The notes: generated by a model not told the origin, from the letters alone. A stretch of DNA of 64,000 nucleotides from Homalodisca vitripennis (GCF_021130785.1 NW_025776824.1:1-64000); one strand, 5' to 3'; shown: positions 49,400-59,625, counted from the stretch's first letter. Translations and numbers: made by a program.

Positions 49400-50175
49400 C
49401 CAATTATTTTATTATCGCTGTATATAATTATTGATCTTCAGAATTTACCGTAAAACATATTGTTCCAATTTTCACAAAAACTAAACTTAAGTCTTTATAT
49501 CGGTAATTTTCCAGAAAAGCATATTTGTACCAACCGCAAAAAAACAAACTCTAATTTAATCAATTATATATGTCTGAATATTCATTTATATTTCTTTAAA
49601 AAATAATATAAATGTACATAAATATAAAGTGAATTCATTTTCTTGACAAAATTCGTTTTTCCAAATTGAAAGTCAATTTAGATTTACAAAGACAAAGTCA
49701 CTGGAAGATGCATATTTAATTGCTGAATAAAATCTATTGTTGTATCCATGGACATTAAACATCATTGACGTCATTTATTGACTTTAATGATGCCTTTGAC
49801 TTGATGAATCACCACATATTGTTCCCCAAAATGAGTATCTAGGGAATCAGAGGCTTTGCACTAGAGTGGTTGAAAAGTTATTTATTTATATTATTAAACA
49901 AAGAGTAACAATTGCAATAAATAATATCCCCGCCCGTTATAAACAAGGAGCTGTTCTACAACTTAGATGAAAAGTAAAAGTTTTAATTGTAGTAGTATTA
50001 TGTTTGCAAATAATATAATTTATATGCACTCATCAACCGTCACTATTAAACAATTTGCCTGATTATGCAGGTGTTCAAATTGTATGGACACTGAAGGGAT
50101 CTTGGAAACTGTAAGAGATAAAGCAAAGACATTTGTTGATGTTGTTATTGCACAAAACTTTGTCCATTTAATTTT
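49400..50175 (+). pseudogene. LINE reverse-transcriptase fragment, degenerate
   Basis: Plus-strand pieces in order: T-K-S-L-E-D-A-Y-L near 49690-49715, F-I-D-F-N-D-A-F-D-L-M-N-H-H-I-L near 49776-49825, G-I-R-G-F-A-L-E-W-L-K-S-Y-L, N-N-I-P-A-R-Y-K-Q-G-A-V-L near 49920-49955, and M-F-A-N-N-I-I-Y-M-H-S-S near 49999. These match non-LTR RT motifs (LDLSKAFDSVNH, GI.G.AL.W..SYL, GVPQGSVLGP, FADDT). The catalytic A-D-D is A-N-N and stops and frameshifts occur, so it is dead. The stretch 49400-49680 is assigned by weaker similarity. The clade is not assigned. Confidence 0.75.
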
Positions 50176-50321
50176 TGGTGTATCTATTATAGTTTTCACT
50201 ATGTCTTCAGTGTACATAAAATTTTGAACACACTATGTACACTTTAATTTGTATACGTATTTATAATTTTTCAAATTATTATCTTCTGAAATAAATTATT
50301 ATTTCTCAGATTTGGTATCCA

Positions 50322-50360
50322 GTATATATATATAGTATATATATATATATATATATATAG
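50322..50360. repeat. (TA)n microsatellite
   Basis: TA run interrupted once (TATAGTATA). Position-equivalent to the (TG)n of unit 1. Confidence 0.95.
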
Positions 50361-51004
50361 AATATATTCTCGTATATACTATATAAATATAGTTGTTAGA
50401 AAAACAGTTTTATGTAATTATTAATAATAATATATTAAATAATGAACTATAGTTTTGTTTTTGTCATGTATTTCTTTTATTAACTTCTTTTAAATTCAGA
50501 TTTATTAAGCTTGGTAGTTCATTTTTAAACAAATAAACAAAACAATATTGTTCTGATTTAATTGAAACAACAGTTAAAAAATGACATGTTGTATTGTATT
50601 TAATAAACTCATATTTTCCGCACAAAAACATGGTTAATATGTTCAATAAATTGTATTTCCCCATCAATTAAATTAAAATATAGTTGTATCTACATATTTG
50701 TTCAATCCAGCAGTACTCCACTCAAAAATTAAGCAATGTGAATTCCAGAAAATATTATTGCTTACATAATATCTACTTATTAATCTTAGAAAATTTGTTT
50801 TGTAGTACCTCAAATAGTAAACATCATAAATTGTTTATATTTTGTGTTCCGATGTTTTGTGATTAGATACTGAACATATTCTCCTAGCCACCAATAATCA
50901 ATTTTTATTTTAAACTGAACATTAGATCATCTCATTTGGCCGTTAGTATAGTACAAGGTTAATAAATGGTAGAACTAAAAATTTTTTACGTGCTCCAGTC
51001 AGAG

Positions 51005-51231
51005 TAAAAGTCAAGTAGGGTAGGGTCATCAATACAGGGCTTCACAAAACATTTATCTCAAGGAGTAGAACAGGAGCTAATGTCAGACCATAAATCATTA
51101 TCTTCCCTTTCCTCATACCCTGGATAAAGCTGTGTACATTCAGTAAATTTCTTATCAGCAGACAATACGCTAAGGCATGTAATGTAGTTAGGAGTAAAAA
51201 TCAAGTGATCTTATCATAAGAATTCTGGAGC
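51005..51231 (-). repeat. Block c copy, unit 2 (minus), right end cut by solo LTR
   Basis: The sequence parallels 14465-14671 of unit 1: AGTCAAGTAGGGT, the CAGACCATAAATCAT core, and TAAAAATCAAGTGAT through AATTCTGGAGC. On the minus strand the C-D-K codons include a stop (TGA for TGT), so this copy is not coding. It ends at GGAGC, the first target-site copy of the LTR. Confidence 0.5.
51227..51231. repeat. Target-site duplication GGAGC, left
   Basis: GGAGC precedes the LTR. The same five bases follow it at 52143-52147. In unit 1 the undivided site is at 14667-14671. Confidence 0.8.
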
Positions 51232-52142
51232 TGAAAAGAATGAATTTTGGTTATGAGAACCGTGAAATAAGATTTTAGAGGCTCGATTAAGAAGGACCAC
51301 TTCACACTAGGCAGTGAAGACGCCGAACACACTGATTTTAACAAGAGTTCACCAGGTTACACATAATGAGTTTATGAACAGTGCATATTCAAATAAAGTG
51401 CAGAAAATAAACAGTTACCTTTGTTTTCATGAGGGGTAACCGTAGTCTGTGTTGTTGAGGGCCAGGTTGAGATCAGGAAGTGTGGAAATAGGCTGCTGTC
51501 TTGTAGGCAGGCGTGAAGACGGAAGATGTCCTTCACGGATTCACTCACGCACAATACGACCGCAAACGAATAGTTCATAACAATGTGGCCAGTCCTGTAG
51601 AGCACGGTAGACGCGGTTGTCCGGGAACAGAGACGTTCTGGTAGAGATTGCCAATCCAGAGCACTGACTTTAATGTTAATGTAAATGTACAACAAATAGA
51701 GATAAACTAATATGTAAGTGAGAGAGTAACACATGGGGCATAAAGTCACGTGTTGAGTAAGTATGGTCAGCAGTGGCTAGAGTGCTATATAAGTGCCCCA
51801 GGCGAGACTGAGTGTACAATGAGCAAGCGTGCAGTCGCTTGCAAGGTGGGCAATTGATAAGTCAACCGTTGTGATTGGTTGGTGAGTGTACAGTAAACAG
51901 CTGATTCGTGAAACATTGGTCTGTCACTGTACGTGAATATTTTAATCCAGTAAGGAATGGTATTGTAGGCACTAGGCCGCAGAAAGAGATATAGAACTAA
52001 TGTAGTATATACAGTTTATTAAAATAAAGGCAAATATAGAGTATGAATTGGCCAAAAAATATATACATAATTATTGTTCAATAAAAGTAGCCTTCATATT
52101 AGGCAATAAAAAACAAGTTATTTAACGCAATAATACTTAACA
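51232..52142 (+). mobile_element. Solo LTR of an LTR retrotransposon, 911 bp
   Basis: The segment starts TGAAAAGAATG and ends ACTTAACA (TG...CA), is flanked by 5-bp direct repeats GGAGC, and is clearly more GC-rich than its surroundings. Removing it with one GGAGC restores alignment to the block c repeat of unit 1, which is the empty site. On the plus strand it has TATATAA at 51786-51792 and AATAAA at 52023-52028, fitting U3, R and U5 in that order. No internal retrotransposon sequence, primer-binding site or second LTR is present, so it is a recombined solo LTR. The superfamily cannot be named; a 5-bp duplication fits BEL, Copia or others. Confidence 0.8.
51786..51792 (+). promoter_or_regulatory. 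TATA box of the solo LTR
   Basis: TATATAA followed after about 25-30 bases by a GC-rich start region (GGCGAGACTGAGTGTACA). Confidence 0.5.
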
Positions 52143-52147
52143 GGAGC
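52143..52147. repeat. Target-site duplication GGAGC, right
   Basis: Second copy of the LTR target site. Confidence 0.8.
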
Positions 52148-52262
52148 TTTATAAAAAGTTTACTAGAACTGTAGCAACGAGTAAATGATAGGCAATAAAT
52201 TTAAATTTTCCTCCTTTTGAAATTTTTAAAATAAGATATAAGTTTATTACACTTGTGATGCA
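52143..52262 (-). repeat. Block c copy resuming after the LTR (minus)
   Basis: GGAGCTTTATAAAAAGTTTA followed by AACTGTAGCAACGAGTAAAT parallels 14667-14715 of unit 1, so the element interrupted at 51231 continues here. The core is more diverged (ATAGGCAATAAATTTAAATT). Confidence 0.45.
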
Positions 52263-52309
52263 GATGTATTTTGGCGAAAAAAATTAGTGATTTTGTTACA
52301 AGTACTCTG

Positions 52310-52395
52310 AGTTCTTATAACACATCTGTCAAACTGAATAGAAAATGAAACTAATAGTTAGGTCATAAATCATAATCTTACTTTTCTCAGTAGTT
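52310..52395 (-). repeat. Further block c copy, unit 2 (minus), degraded
   Basis: TCAAACTGAATAGA and AGTTAGGTCATAAATCATAA match the 13670-13715 part of the unit 1 series. There is no useful open frame. Confidence 0.35.
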
Positions 52396-52544
52396 TAGCA
52401 TCACTGCGGAAAAAAAATACAGAGCATGTAAAAGAACAATTAAACTTATACTATCTGCGTTCTGCTGACTAGAGTTATTTAACAAGCCATGCAACACTTT
52501 TCTTAAAGGTCGAACAACTTTAAAATGCTAGATACGTAATGATA

Positions 52545-52618
52545 TACAGTTGTATTTTATATCTAATAATTGTCTCAATTATGCTTTATAAATGGATATT
52601 TTACATTTAACTGCCTGT

Positions 52619-52651
<33 letters not shown>

Positions 52652-52869
52652 GTAAAGTTTATTTACTTTCGTTTGTACTGTTTTCTTTTATATTTTTATA
52701 TTTTATACAATTTATGCATCTGAAGACGGTTTTTACTGAAATATAGTGCAAATGTTTTAAACACATTTTATTTGTACAGTAATTTACTAAAAACAATATA
52801 TAGAAACAATAAATATATCCATATATAAAGCATAATTGAGACAATTATTAGATATAAAATATAACTGTA
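52545..52869. mobile_element. Foldback MITE candidate, about 325 bp, CAGT ends, TA target
   Basis: The left arm 52545-52600 (TACAGTTGTATTTTATATCT, then AATAATTGTCTCAATTATGC) and the right arm 52812-52869 (reverse complement TACAGTTATATTTTATATCT and onward) pair over about 56 bases with few mismatches. The ends read TA-CAGT...ACTG-TA, as in Tc1/mariner-type non-autonomous elements with a TA target duplication. The interior of about 210 bases holds a (TA)n run (52624-52648) and no gene. The superfamily call is inference from the ends. Confidence 0.6.
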
Positions 52870-52879
52870 TGGGTCAGCA

Positions 52880-53200
52880 GCGAATTACCATTTGAATAAG
52901 ATATGTCAACTTCTAAACAGGAGTCTACAGCTGATGTTTACACGCAGTCTAGATGATGCAAATATCAGCAACCTGCTAAGGGTGAATACATTAACCCCAA
53001 AAGATTTGTATAAATATATGGTATACGTAAGCTATTTTGGTAATGACGAGTACATGATGGAAATCTTCAATACTTTATCTGCAACTTTAAGAAACACAAA
53101 AATACTAATATTTTCCTTACATAAGAATGTATTTTGGAAATAGACTGATGGAATTTGTTGTGTCTACCCTTTACAATAACTTGCCCAAACCACATTTACA
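52880..53200 (+). pseudogene. LINE C-terminal/3' fragment
   Basis: After MITE sequence, the plus frame 52892-53143 and its continuation contain N-T-L-T-P-K-D-L-Y-K-Y-M-V-Y-V, R-N-T-K-I-L-I-F-S-L and M-E-F-V-V-S-T-L-Y-N-N-L-P-K-P. This order (L...D.Y....F, NTR.K.L..P, YN.LP..I) is typical of the region after the RT of jockey/RTE-like LINEs. It has the same orientation as the RT fragment at 49400-50175 but is separated from it by 2.7 kb of macro-repeat sequence, so it is probably a separate insertion. Confidence 0.55.
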
Positions 53201-54319
53201 ATATTATTGTTAGATCACACATAATAATAGTAAAGCTAAACTTTTCCTGATAATAATATTATATTTACCTGTTATATTTTATTACTGTTAATATTGTATG
53301 AACTGTTAATACCAAAGATTCCTGTAATTAATTGTTGTAATGCATGATTGTCTATGTTGATTAGTTTAGATCATTGTTGTTATTTATTATTTTCATGTTT
53401 ACTAAGTACTATGTATACATAATTTTAATCATTACATAACATATCTACAAAAGTCAAGACTCATCTACAAGTTAATATATCTGTTAGAGAAATATTTCAC
53501 GTTCAATTATTATTGTTATGTGTACCGTTTAGTAAGATATCGTTATTTATTTACTAATTAAATCAAGTGTACTTCTATAGACTTTTTTATCCTTTAGGAA
53601 TACATTATTTTTATTGTTTTTTTATGTTTAAAACTTCTAAAATAATATATTTTTTGTTTAGTTTAGACTTTAGTGCACATATTAAGTAATTTTACTAAGT
53701 TTAAGGTAATCTGAACTTTACATATAACCGATGATTGCAATTTATTACTAGTGTTGCATTAATACTGTACAGCATAACTCAGTGATAGCACATCAATTAA
53801 AGCACAAGTACTCATTCGGCGCTTATCAATTTAATAGGAATTCATATTTTACTGGTTTTAGAAGTAATCTCCATTTATACTATATGTAGTATATCTGGTA
53901 CACTATTTATACTAAATAAAAGGACGAATTGGTTGTGTTTAATTATTTGAGCTTGTATTAGAAATTAACTTATGTACTCGGTTACTATTTATTGTTATAC
54001 ACGACTAATATAGGAATTTGCTAAGAACTGTCAGATTGAGAGTTGCTTGAATTTCTGTTTATTCAAGGCACTAAATATAAATATTACTAAGAGTATAAAT
54101 ATTACTATATAGTTCATTCTTCAAAACATGTGTTATGAGCAAAATCCGTATTGTTTCACAGTGTTGTATAGAAAAGGAATGTAAAATAATTCGTTTCATA
54201 TTAACTAACGCAAGTAAATTCCTAAACTTTTATAAATACTAAACTGAAGAGTAATGAAAACAAAACTTTACATAAAAACATCTTTATTTCAGAAACAAAA
54301 AAATCGTGCTCATAAGAGA
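53201..54319. other. AT-rich stretch, no gene seen
   Basis: No family motifs or repeats beyond simple AT-rich sequence. Confidence 0.4.
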
Positions 54320-54505
54320 AGACTTGTTGTGTATCATCAAACAGCATTAAAATCTCACAAACGAGGCCGTTAGTATTTCTGCGAATCCCTGAAGATTTTA
54401 TTGTGTTAATGAATCCTCCAGAGAAATTAATCCTCTGCTTTCTTCTTTTCTGTACGACAAACTGCTCCTCTAAGTCAGCTTATTTCGCGGTTTTTGTTTT
54501 TTTAA
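54320..54505. other. Strongly conserved block f, unit 2
   Basis: Counterpart of 15915-16085. The plus frame includes P-L-V-F-L-R-I-P-E-D-F-I-V-L-M-N-P-P-E-K and runs on past L-I-L-C-F-L-L-F-C. It is open over about 55 codons without a clear start, as expected for an internal exon or by chance. Confidence 0.4.
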
Positions 54506-54842
54506 CAGGCATAAGCTAATGTTCTGAATCAGCAAACTAGGAAATGAAGTATAGAATGGCTAATAAAATCACAAAGTTATTAAATTTAACAAATATTGAA
54601 TAATCAAAATATTTGTAACTATAATACAAATTCGAAAATTTCGGACGGACATCTATATAATTATAGTTATTTCAAATGATCTTTCCTCAATTTGATCATA
54701 ATTGTTATTAGACAGAAGAACAGGTTACTATTTAATAAGTACTCAAACAAATTCCTGTATAAAATACAGTGACAAAATACATTGTGGATAAAGGTATTAG
54801 CTCTTTGATGAACCTATTTTGTAATGTTCACTCTTCAAGCTT

Positions 54843-54892
54843 GGTATATGTGAAATCCGGTTCTAGCCTCGACGCGGTGGAGCAGAACAGCC
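54843..54892 (+). repeat. Degenerate SINE-like relic, unit 3
   Basis: GTGAAATCCGGTTCTAGCC followed by GACGCGGTGGAGCA aligns with the SINE segment GTGAGAGATCCGGGTTCGAC...CCCGGCGGAGCA. It lies about 1 kb before block a of unit 3. Confidence 0.4.
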
Positions 54893-55259
54893 AAAGATAT
54901 TTTGAAAAAAGTTCAAAATTAAGTATACTCAACACTGATATCAGATATAGGTGTGGTCAGTAAAATTATATTGCTGTCGTAGTATTTTATAATTGATTAT
55001 ATTAATAATATTTACCAAAGCTCTAACTAAAATTTTAATTAAAATTAACTCTACAATCTAATCAAAATTACTAACCATATTCAACCATAATTATATATGA
55101 TAATCATATTTAATATCAAATAAAAGATATAAAAAACTTACATTTATAAACTCAACCTGTTAAACAATGAGTAGGTTACTATCCAGTGTGTTTACTGGGT
55201 ATACTCAGTATTACTTCAGTATTTACGTAATATAAAATTATACGTTCTTTTTTTAACTT

Positions 55260-55570
55260 ATACGTAATTGCTTTATTGCAATTACTCTTCGAAATAGGCT
55301 CCCAGAGGCAATATGCAAATTGAGTCATTTGTTTTCGTTCATATACGGATTCTCGATGGTCGCGGAACCGCGGATTGTGGCTGTCGGTGGAGGATGAGGG
55401 TGAACTTTTTGTATGCCAATTTACTAATCTGTTTCATGAGTTAGAACTTGCTGGGTGAGGTACTGCGCCTCGAGCGCCAGTCTGACTTGAACTTACGGTT
55501 TGACGATCGCTGCTACTGACCCGATCTTTCCTTCACTGCTACTGAATAGCCAAGTACTCTTAAGGAATTT
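55260..55570. other. GC-richer patch, unidentified
   Basis: GATGGTCGCGGAACCGCGGA, TGTCGGTGGAGGATGAGGGT and GCGCCTCGAGCGCCAGTCTG stand out from AT-rich flanks and have no counterpart in units 1 and 2. It contains a small GC palindrome (CGCGGAACCGCGG). It may be a transposon fragment. No frame or ends recognised. Confidence 0.35.
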
Positions 55571-55879
55571 TGTTAACTATACATTATAAATATATATTCA
55601 GTCAGTGAAGTGCAAAATAAACCAATATATTATAGTAAACAAATATATTTAAGTACCGAACAAGAAATTTGTAGAGAGCAGAAATTTAATTAAAAGCTAA
55701 TTAATTAAAGCTGCGTGAAGGTCAATAAATTTCTTTTAATTGTTTGTTTTAATACATTTATTGCAAGTGACTTTTGTTTCACTTTATTTTAATAAATTCC
55801 TTTATTTTCAAAATCCAATGAAGTTGTTTTAATTTTATTTGCCTATAATAGTTAATATTCACAAATATGTATAAAAATA

Positions 55880-56062
55880 TTAGTGGAGTTTGGTTGGGTG
55901 TTGTTGGAAGGGAGAAGCGCTCTTTATTCGTAAAGTGCCGGTGGAAATGGTCAATTTTATTTTATTTGCGGCAACACAATACAACCTGAGGCCATTGACA
56001 TAGACGCCAGTCGGACTGTATTGTGTCAGGTCTTGCCATCTTGGCACAGTTCTTGTCTCCAA
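55880..56062 (-). other. Conserved block a, unit 3
   Basis: The minus-strand frame contains P-R-W-Q-D-L-T-Q-Y-S-P-T-G-V-Y-V-N-G-L-R, then L-Y-C-V-A and I-S-T-G-T. This copy looks most like a VMO1 repeat (S-P-T-G-V-Y-V-N-G-L-R-L). The plus strand has an in-frame stop in the conserved core, so if the block was ever coding the minus strand is the better candidate. There is no upstream promoter or splice acceptor that I can defend. Confidence 0.4.
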
Positions 56063-56633
56063 CTACTGTTCGATATTGGAACTAATCTTCCTTATATCTT
56101 AGCTGCTTCAGTAAAACTATGTAAGCATAGGAAAAGAAACTATTAGTAAACAATGGCTTTTTATAACTTATTAACATACATTATAAGACGAATAATATAC
56201 ACAAGATAGGTTTTAATTTACATTAAAGAAGCGTGAAACATTGTTTTGATGTTTTTTTAAACAAAAACAAGAGATCAAGAGATAGTAAAATCAGAATCAG
56301 ACTACGGAATAAGACCTATAAAAGTTCAAAATTTATTCTAAAATAGTTTTCTCTGTGTCGTGAATAGGCTGAACGCAGACTAAGTCGTTCAACACTAAAT
56401 CATGATTGTGGAACTACCTATAGAACCACTTATATCAAGATCCTCGCCATATCCTAAGGTTAAAGTTTCAACTTTCCAACCAAGAGTTCTGGGGGTCAAT
56501 TCGCTAGAGATCAATGAAAGTTTGGTTTTGGTTCGTTTTCCTTTAAAAGAGCTTAGTACGCACCACTGACGTGTAATAACTCCAGAACAATTATTTACAA
56601 ATACGTCTTTTTTTAGCTAGACCAATATGTTTT

Positions 56634-56639
56634 TAGTTA
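56634..56639. repeat. Direct repeat TAGTTA, left of FAM50 fragment
   Basis: TAGTTA here and at 57354-57359 borders the FAM50-derived segment. Confidence 0.6.
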
Positions 56640-57353
56640 TTCCGTTCATACCAACTGCGCAGTAACACCTTCCCTGCATGTGATTCTTCTTTCTCCACAC
56701 TGGCATCACTCACCATTCTGATGTCATCATGAACGTCAAATATAAATAGGGGCCCACTCTTTCCTCGAGCCTTCGTTACAATAAAGTCATAGAAGGTGTA
56801 ATGATGAGGAAGAATCAAGTCCTCCTTGACGTACATTAGTTGATCAGCAGTGACCGTCTTCAGTTCACTAAACTCTTTTCGCAGTAGCTCCAGACACCTC
56901 TGTAGAAACTGATACACTGAGTTACCTTTCTTCATTCTGACAGTTTTTCTATGTCCTGAACTATCCCAGTAGCTAAATGTGATGTCCATCTCTTCAATGT
57001 CGACTGTTTGGCTGCCCATTCCTGTCTCAGCTCTTCTCTGAGCCGATTCTCTTCTTCCTCCCTTTCTCTATCGAGTAGAAAACTTGTATCTACATCAGGA
57101 TTTTTTCCTAATTTTCTTCAAAACTGGAAATTCCTCTATGTCAGAATCCCTATCCTCTTCATCATCCTCCTCTTCCTCCTCGCTTCCATCCACATCAAAG
57201 GATAGAGCTTGGATCTGTTTTTTTCTGTCTGTGTTTTTCGGCTTGTTTGGCTTCAAGCTGTATTTGCTGTTCTCTTTCTTTCTCTAGTTGCTTCTGCGCT
57301 AATTTCCTTTCGCGTTCTTTCACTATATTTTCTTGCTTAGCTTTCATTTCATC
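56640..57353 (-). pseudogene. FAM50 (XAP5) processed pseudogene fragment, truncated at both ends
   Basis: The minus strand begins at [21 protein letters not shown] charged coiled region, an acidic stretch (D-G-S-E-E-E-E-E-D-D-E-E-D), [20 protein letters not shown] and the XAP5 domain follow ([56 protein letters not shown]). FAM50 is a nuclear protein linked to splicing and chromatin. No introns interrupt the copy. At least three frameshifts lie upstream of the XAP5 domain: near an A-rich run before Q-I-Q-A-L-S-F-D, before N-P-D-V-D-T-S, and just before E-E-M-D-I-T-F. Roughly 70 N-terminal and 15 C-terminal codons are missing, and there is no poly(A). The 128-codon frame at 56633-57019 is only the intact C-terminal part. 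Confidence 0.92.
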
Positions 57354-57359
57354 TAGTTA
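57354..57359. repeat. Direct repeat TAGTTA, right of FAM50 fragment
   Basis: Second copy of the 6-bp flanking repeat. Homology to unit 1 (about 1560) resumes just after it. Confidence 0.6.
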
Positions 57360-59310
57360 ATTTTCTTATCAGCTTCATATATTCAGTATGAGCTCAGATC
57401 TGACTCATAATCCCATACTGTGCATTATAAATATGGAATATTCAATTTTTGTTTGAAAAAATTCAACAACAAATTGTCAATGCCAATGTAGTTAAATTTG
57501 TTTGTACACTATTTTTCTTCTTTATTGGTGCCAGACGAGCTCACTATCAGAATTGCGTAAAAACACAATCCATGCTATTGATTTGAGTGATATTGGTCTT
57601 GACTACCGAACAATGCTGTGTCTACTATTGGCACACATAACGCAGAGTAGTTCTCTGACCATTACTTGTTTGTGTGCTGAGTTTTCTTTAATTGCCGTCA
57701 TACATTCAGTATGCATTTCTTGTTATTGTTACCTAGTTGATTGCTGATAGTTCTTATACTCCATTTACATGTTTATTGTCCTATATATGTATTATTATTA
57801 TTAATTCATTCCATTATATTCGTTTTCACCTTACATTATATTATTTTATCTAAATTTTTATTACTTTGGTATTGCCATTTATGATACTAAACTTATTCCT
57901 GTTTGTTATATTATTTGCCTACTTTACTTACATCAATTTAGTTCTTTCTTTTACCAAGTGTGATTTGTGTGCATGTTTCAATTCTGTAGAAACTTACTTT
58001 TTACACAGGCGGACGAACGTACAAGACATGATTACAATCACGTCATTAATTTACGATATCACGGAGTATTAAGGAACTCGACGGAAAGTAAGAAATAGGT
58101 ATCGCTAATTTGTTAGTATTTTTGATATGCCATTATAGTTACCCATATGACCCATGAAAAATTATCGAAATTATTGAAAAATATCGCTCATTTTGACCCA
58201 AAACTTAATAAAGATCCGAAAAATTACAAAATATTGTAAATCGGTTTTTATTACACCTAATCAATATTGAGTTTCTATTTTGTATGAGTTATATATAATA
58301 TAATCTTGTACAATGCACAAACTGTTAAAAATTTTCAGATGTCCCATAATATTTATGAGAACAAAGGCCGCGAACATTTATGAAACTTTTTAAGTTTAGT
58401 TTGCTTACGAGGAATATAACTTTTTTATTCGGATGTAATCAATACTGTTTAATAATTACCATTTATTAAATATTCTAACTAATTTAACTTATCTTATTAG
58501 TGGTGTAGAAACGTTTTCATTAATGATTTTTCGTGAAGATAGCGTAAAGAAGTCATCGCAATCCTAGTAATAAAAATATCAAATAGTAAAGAACTAGATC
58601 AAATACGATACCTCTTATTTTACGTCACTCTTCTTTTTACAACCAATAACCAAATATAAACCAGAGTATTACGTTAATACTATATCGATTACCATTTAAA
58701 CAAGTTATAAGTTATGTACTCTTACAGAAGTTATAGCTATGTTAAATATAGATATAATGTATTATATTATAATACATTTCTCTAAACATTATATTACTGA
58801 CCAACTTTATAAAATTGTCCTTAAAGAGTAATAATTGAAATTTGTTAATCTAAAAACACAAAATACTAAACCTGTAAAGTGATAAAGCTTATTTTTATAA
58901 ATTAAATGTTTAACTAAAGCAGTTTATTTAATGATTAGTTATGAAAATATTTGTTTTAAAAAGTAACAAAATAAATCAATTTCATATGCTTATTGGTTTC
59001 ATTTGTTTTTGCATAGATTACAGTTTTAAATTTATAAAATATTATGTACTTTCTTATTATATTTTTGTATCTTTTACTTGATCAGATGACCTATTTGGTG
59101 TGATGTTCAGTTTTCACTTTTAACTTTTAAAGAGAATACAGTTATCATTCATATGAGGGTTTTGTGGCTGATATTATTGAATATAGTAATGTATGAAGAA
59201 CATAAGCCCGAAGAAAATTCACTGGCTTATTGTATACTACTTTTAAATTCGTAATATTTGAACAATCCCTATCAACGTTTAGAAAATTAAAAAAAAAACA
59301 TTAAGTTAGG
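57360..59310. other. Stretch between FAM50 pseudogene and piggyBac, no gene seen
   Basis: The first bases resume homology with unit 1 near 1560 (TTTTCTTATCAGCTTCATAT against TTTCCTTATTAGCTCCAAAT). Short frames at 57502-57747 and 57866-58072 have no comparative support or family motif. Confidence 0.4.
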
Positions 59311-59314
59311 TTAA
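59311..59314. repeat. TTAA target-site duplication, left of piggyBac
   Basis: TTAA directly precedes the inverted repeat CACATTCGCTACCGA. Confidence 0.95.
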
Positions 59315-59329
59315 CACATTCGCTACCGA
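59315..59329 (+). repeat. piggyBac terminal inverted repeat, left
   Basis: CACATTCGCTACCGA, adjoining TTAA. Confidence 0.95.
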
Positions 59330-59331
59330 GC

Positions 59332-59625
59332 GTCATGTATGTGTGACGCATGGGTGTTTCTAGTGGACCAAATACGAAACGTGTAGTTTCACTACAGACC
59401 AGTGCAAAAGTAAAACTATCATAACCTCAGACTGAAACTCTTTTTTTGTTAAAACTCATTTATATTTCAAATTTATGTCAATTAAAAAATGCTTAATTTA
59501 CTATATTAACCATTTTTTTTAGTTCTAAGGTTTTTTTTACGTCACGCATGCGCGACGTCGGGCCACAGCGTTGTGATAATCTGCTGCAGACCGACCATCA
59601 CATATGTGTGACTGTCAAGAGAAAT
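59332..59625. promoter_or_regulatory. Subterminal palindromic motifs of piggyBac, left cluster
   Basis: Copies include CGTCATGTATGTGTGACGCA (59331-59350), GTCACGCATGCGCGACGTCG near 59541-59560 and ATCACATATGTGTGACTGTC near 59599. The same motif family occurs at the other end. Position and symmetry suggest transposase-binding sites, as in other piggyBac elements, but that is inference. Confidence 0.6.

Larger units (their letters stand above)
16362..54844. repeat. Macro-repeat unit 2 (expanded by insertions and a tandem duplication)
   Basis: This unit carries the unit 1 blocks in the same order but stretched. Blocks a to 6680 map to 16790-27805, repeated at 28490-39615. Blocks 7005 to 15915 map to 43010-54490. 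The extra length comes from the 11.8-kb second copy, Penelope-like, SINE, LINE, LTR and MITE insertions, and about 6 kb of sequence between 20130 and 27560 with no counterpart seen in unit 1. The unit limits are inferred from the recurrence of the SINE-like relic and block a. Confidence 0.6.

Noticed and set aside
51372..51749. 125-codon minus-strand frame
   Set aside because: It lies antisense inside the solo LTR, which has TG...CA ends and target duplications. A chance frame in GC-richer DNA explains it.
57008..57287. Serine-rich plus-strand frames over the FAM50 segment
   Set aside because: They are the antisense of the acidic, coiled part of the FAM50 pseudogene (E/D codons read in reverse as S/L).
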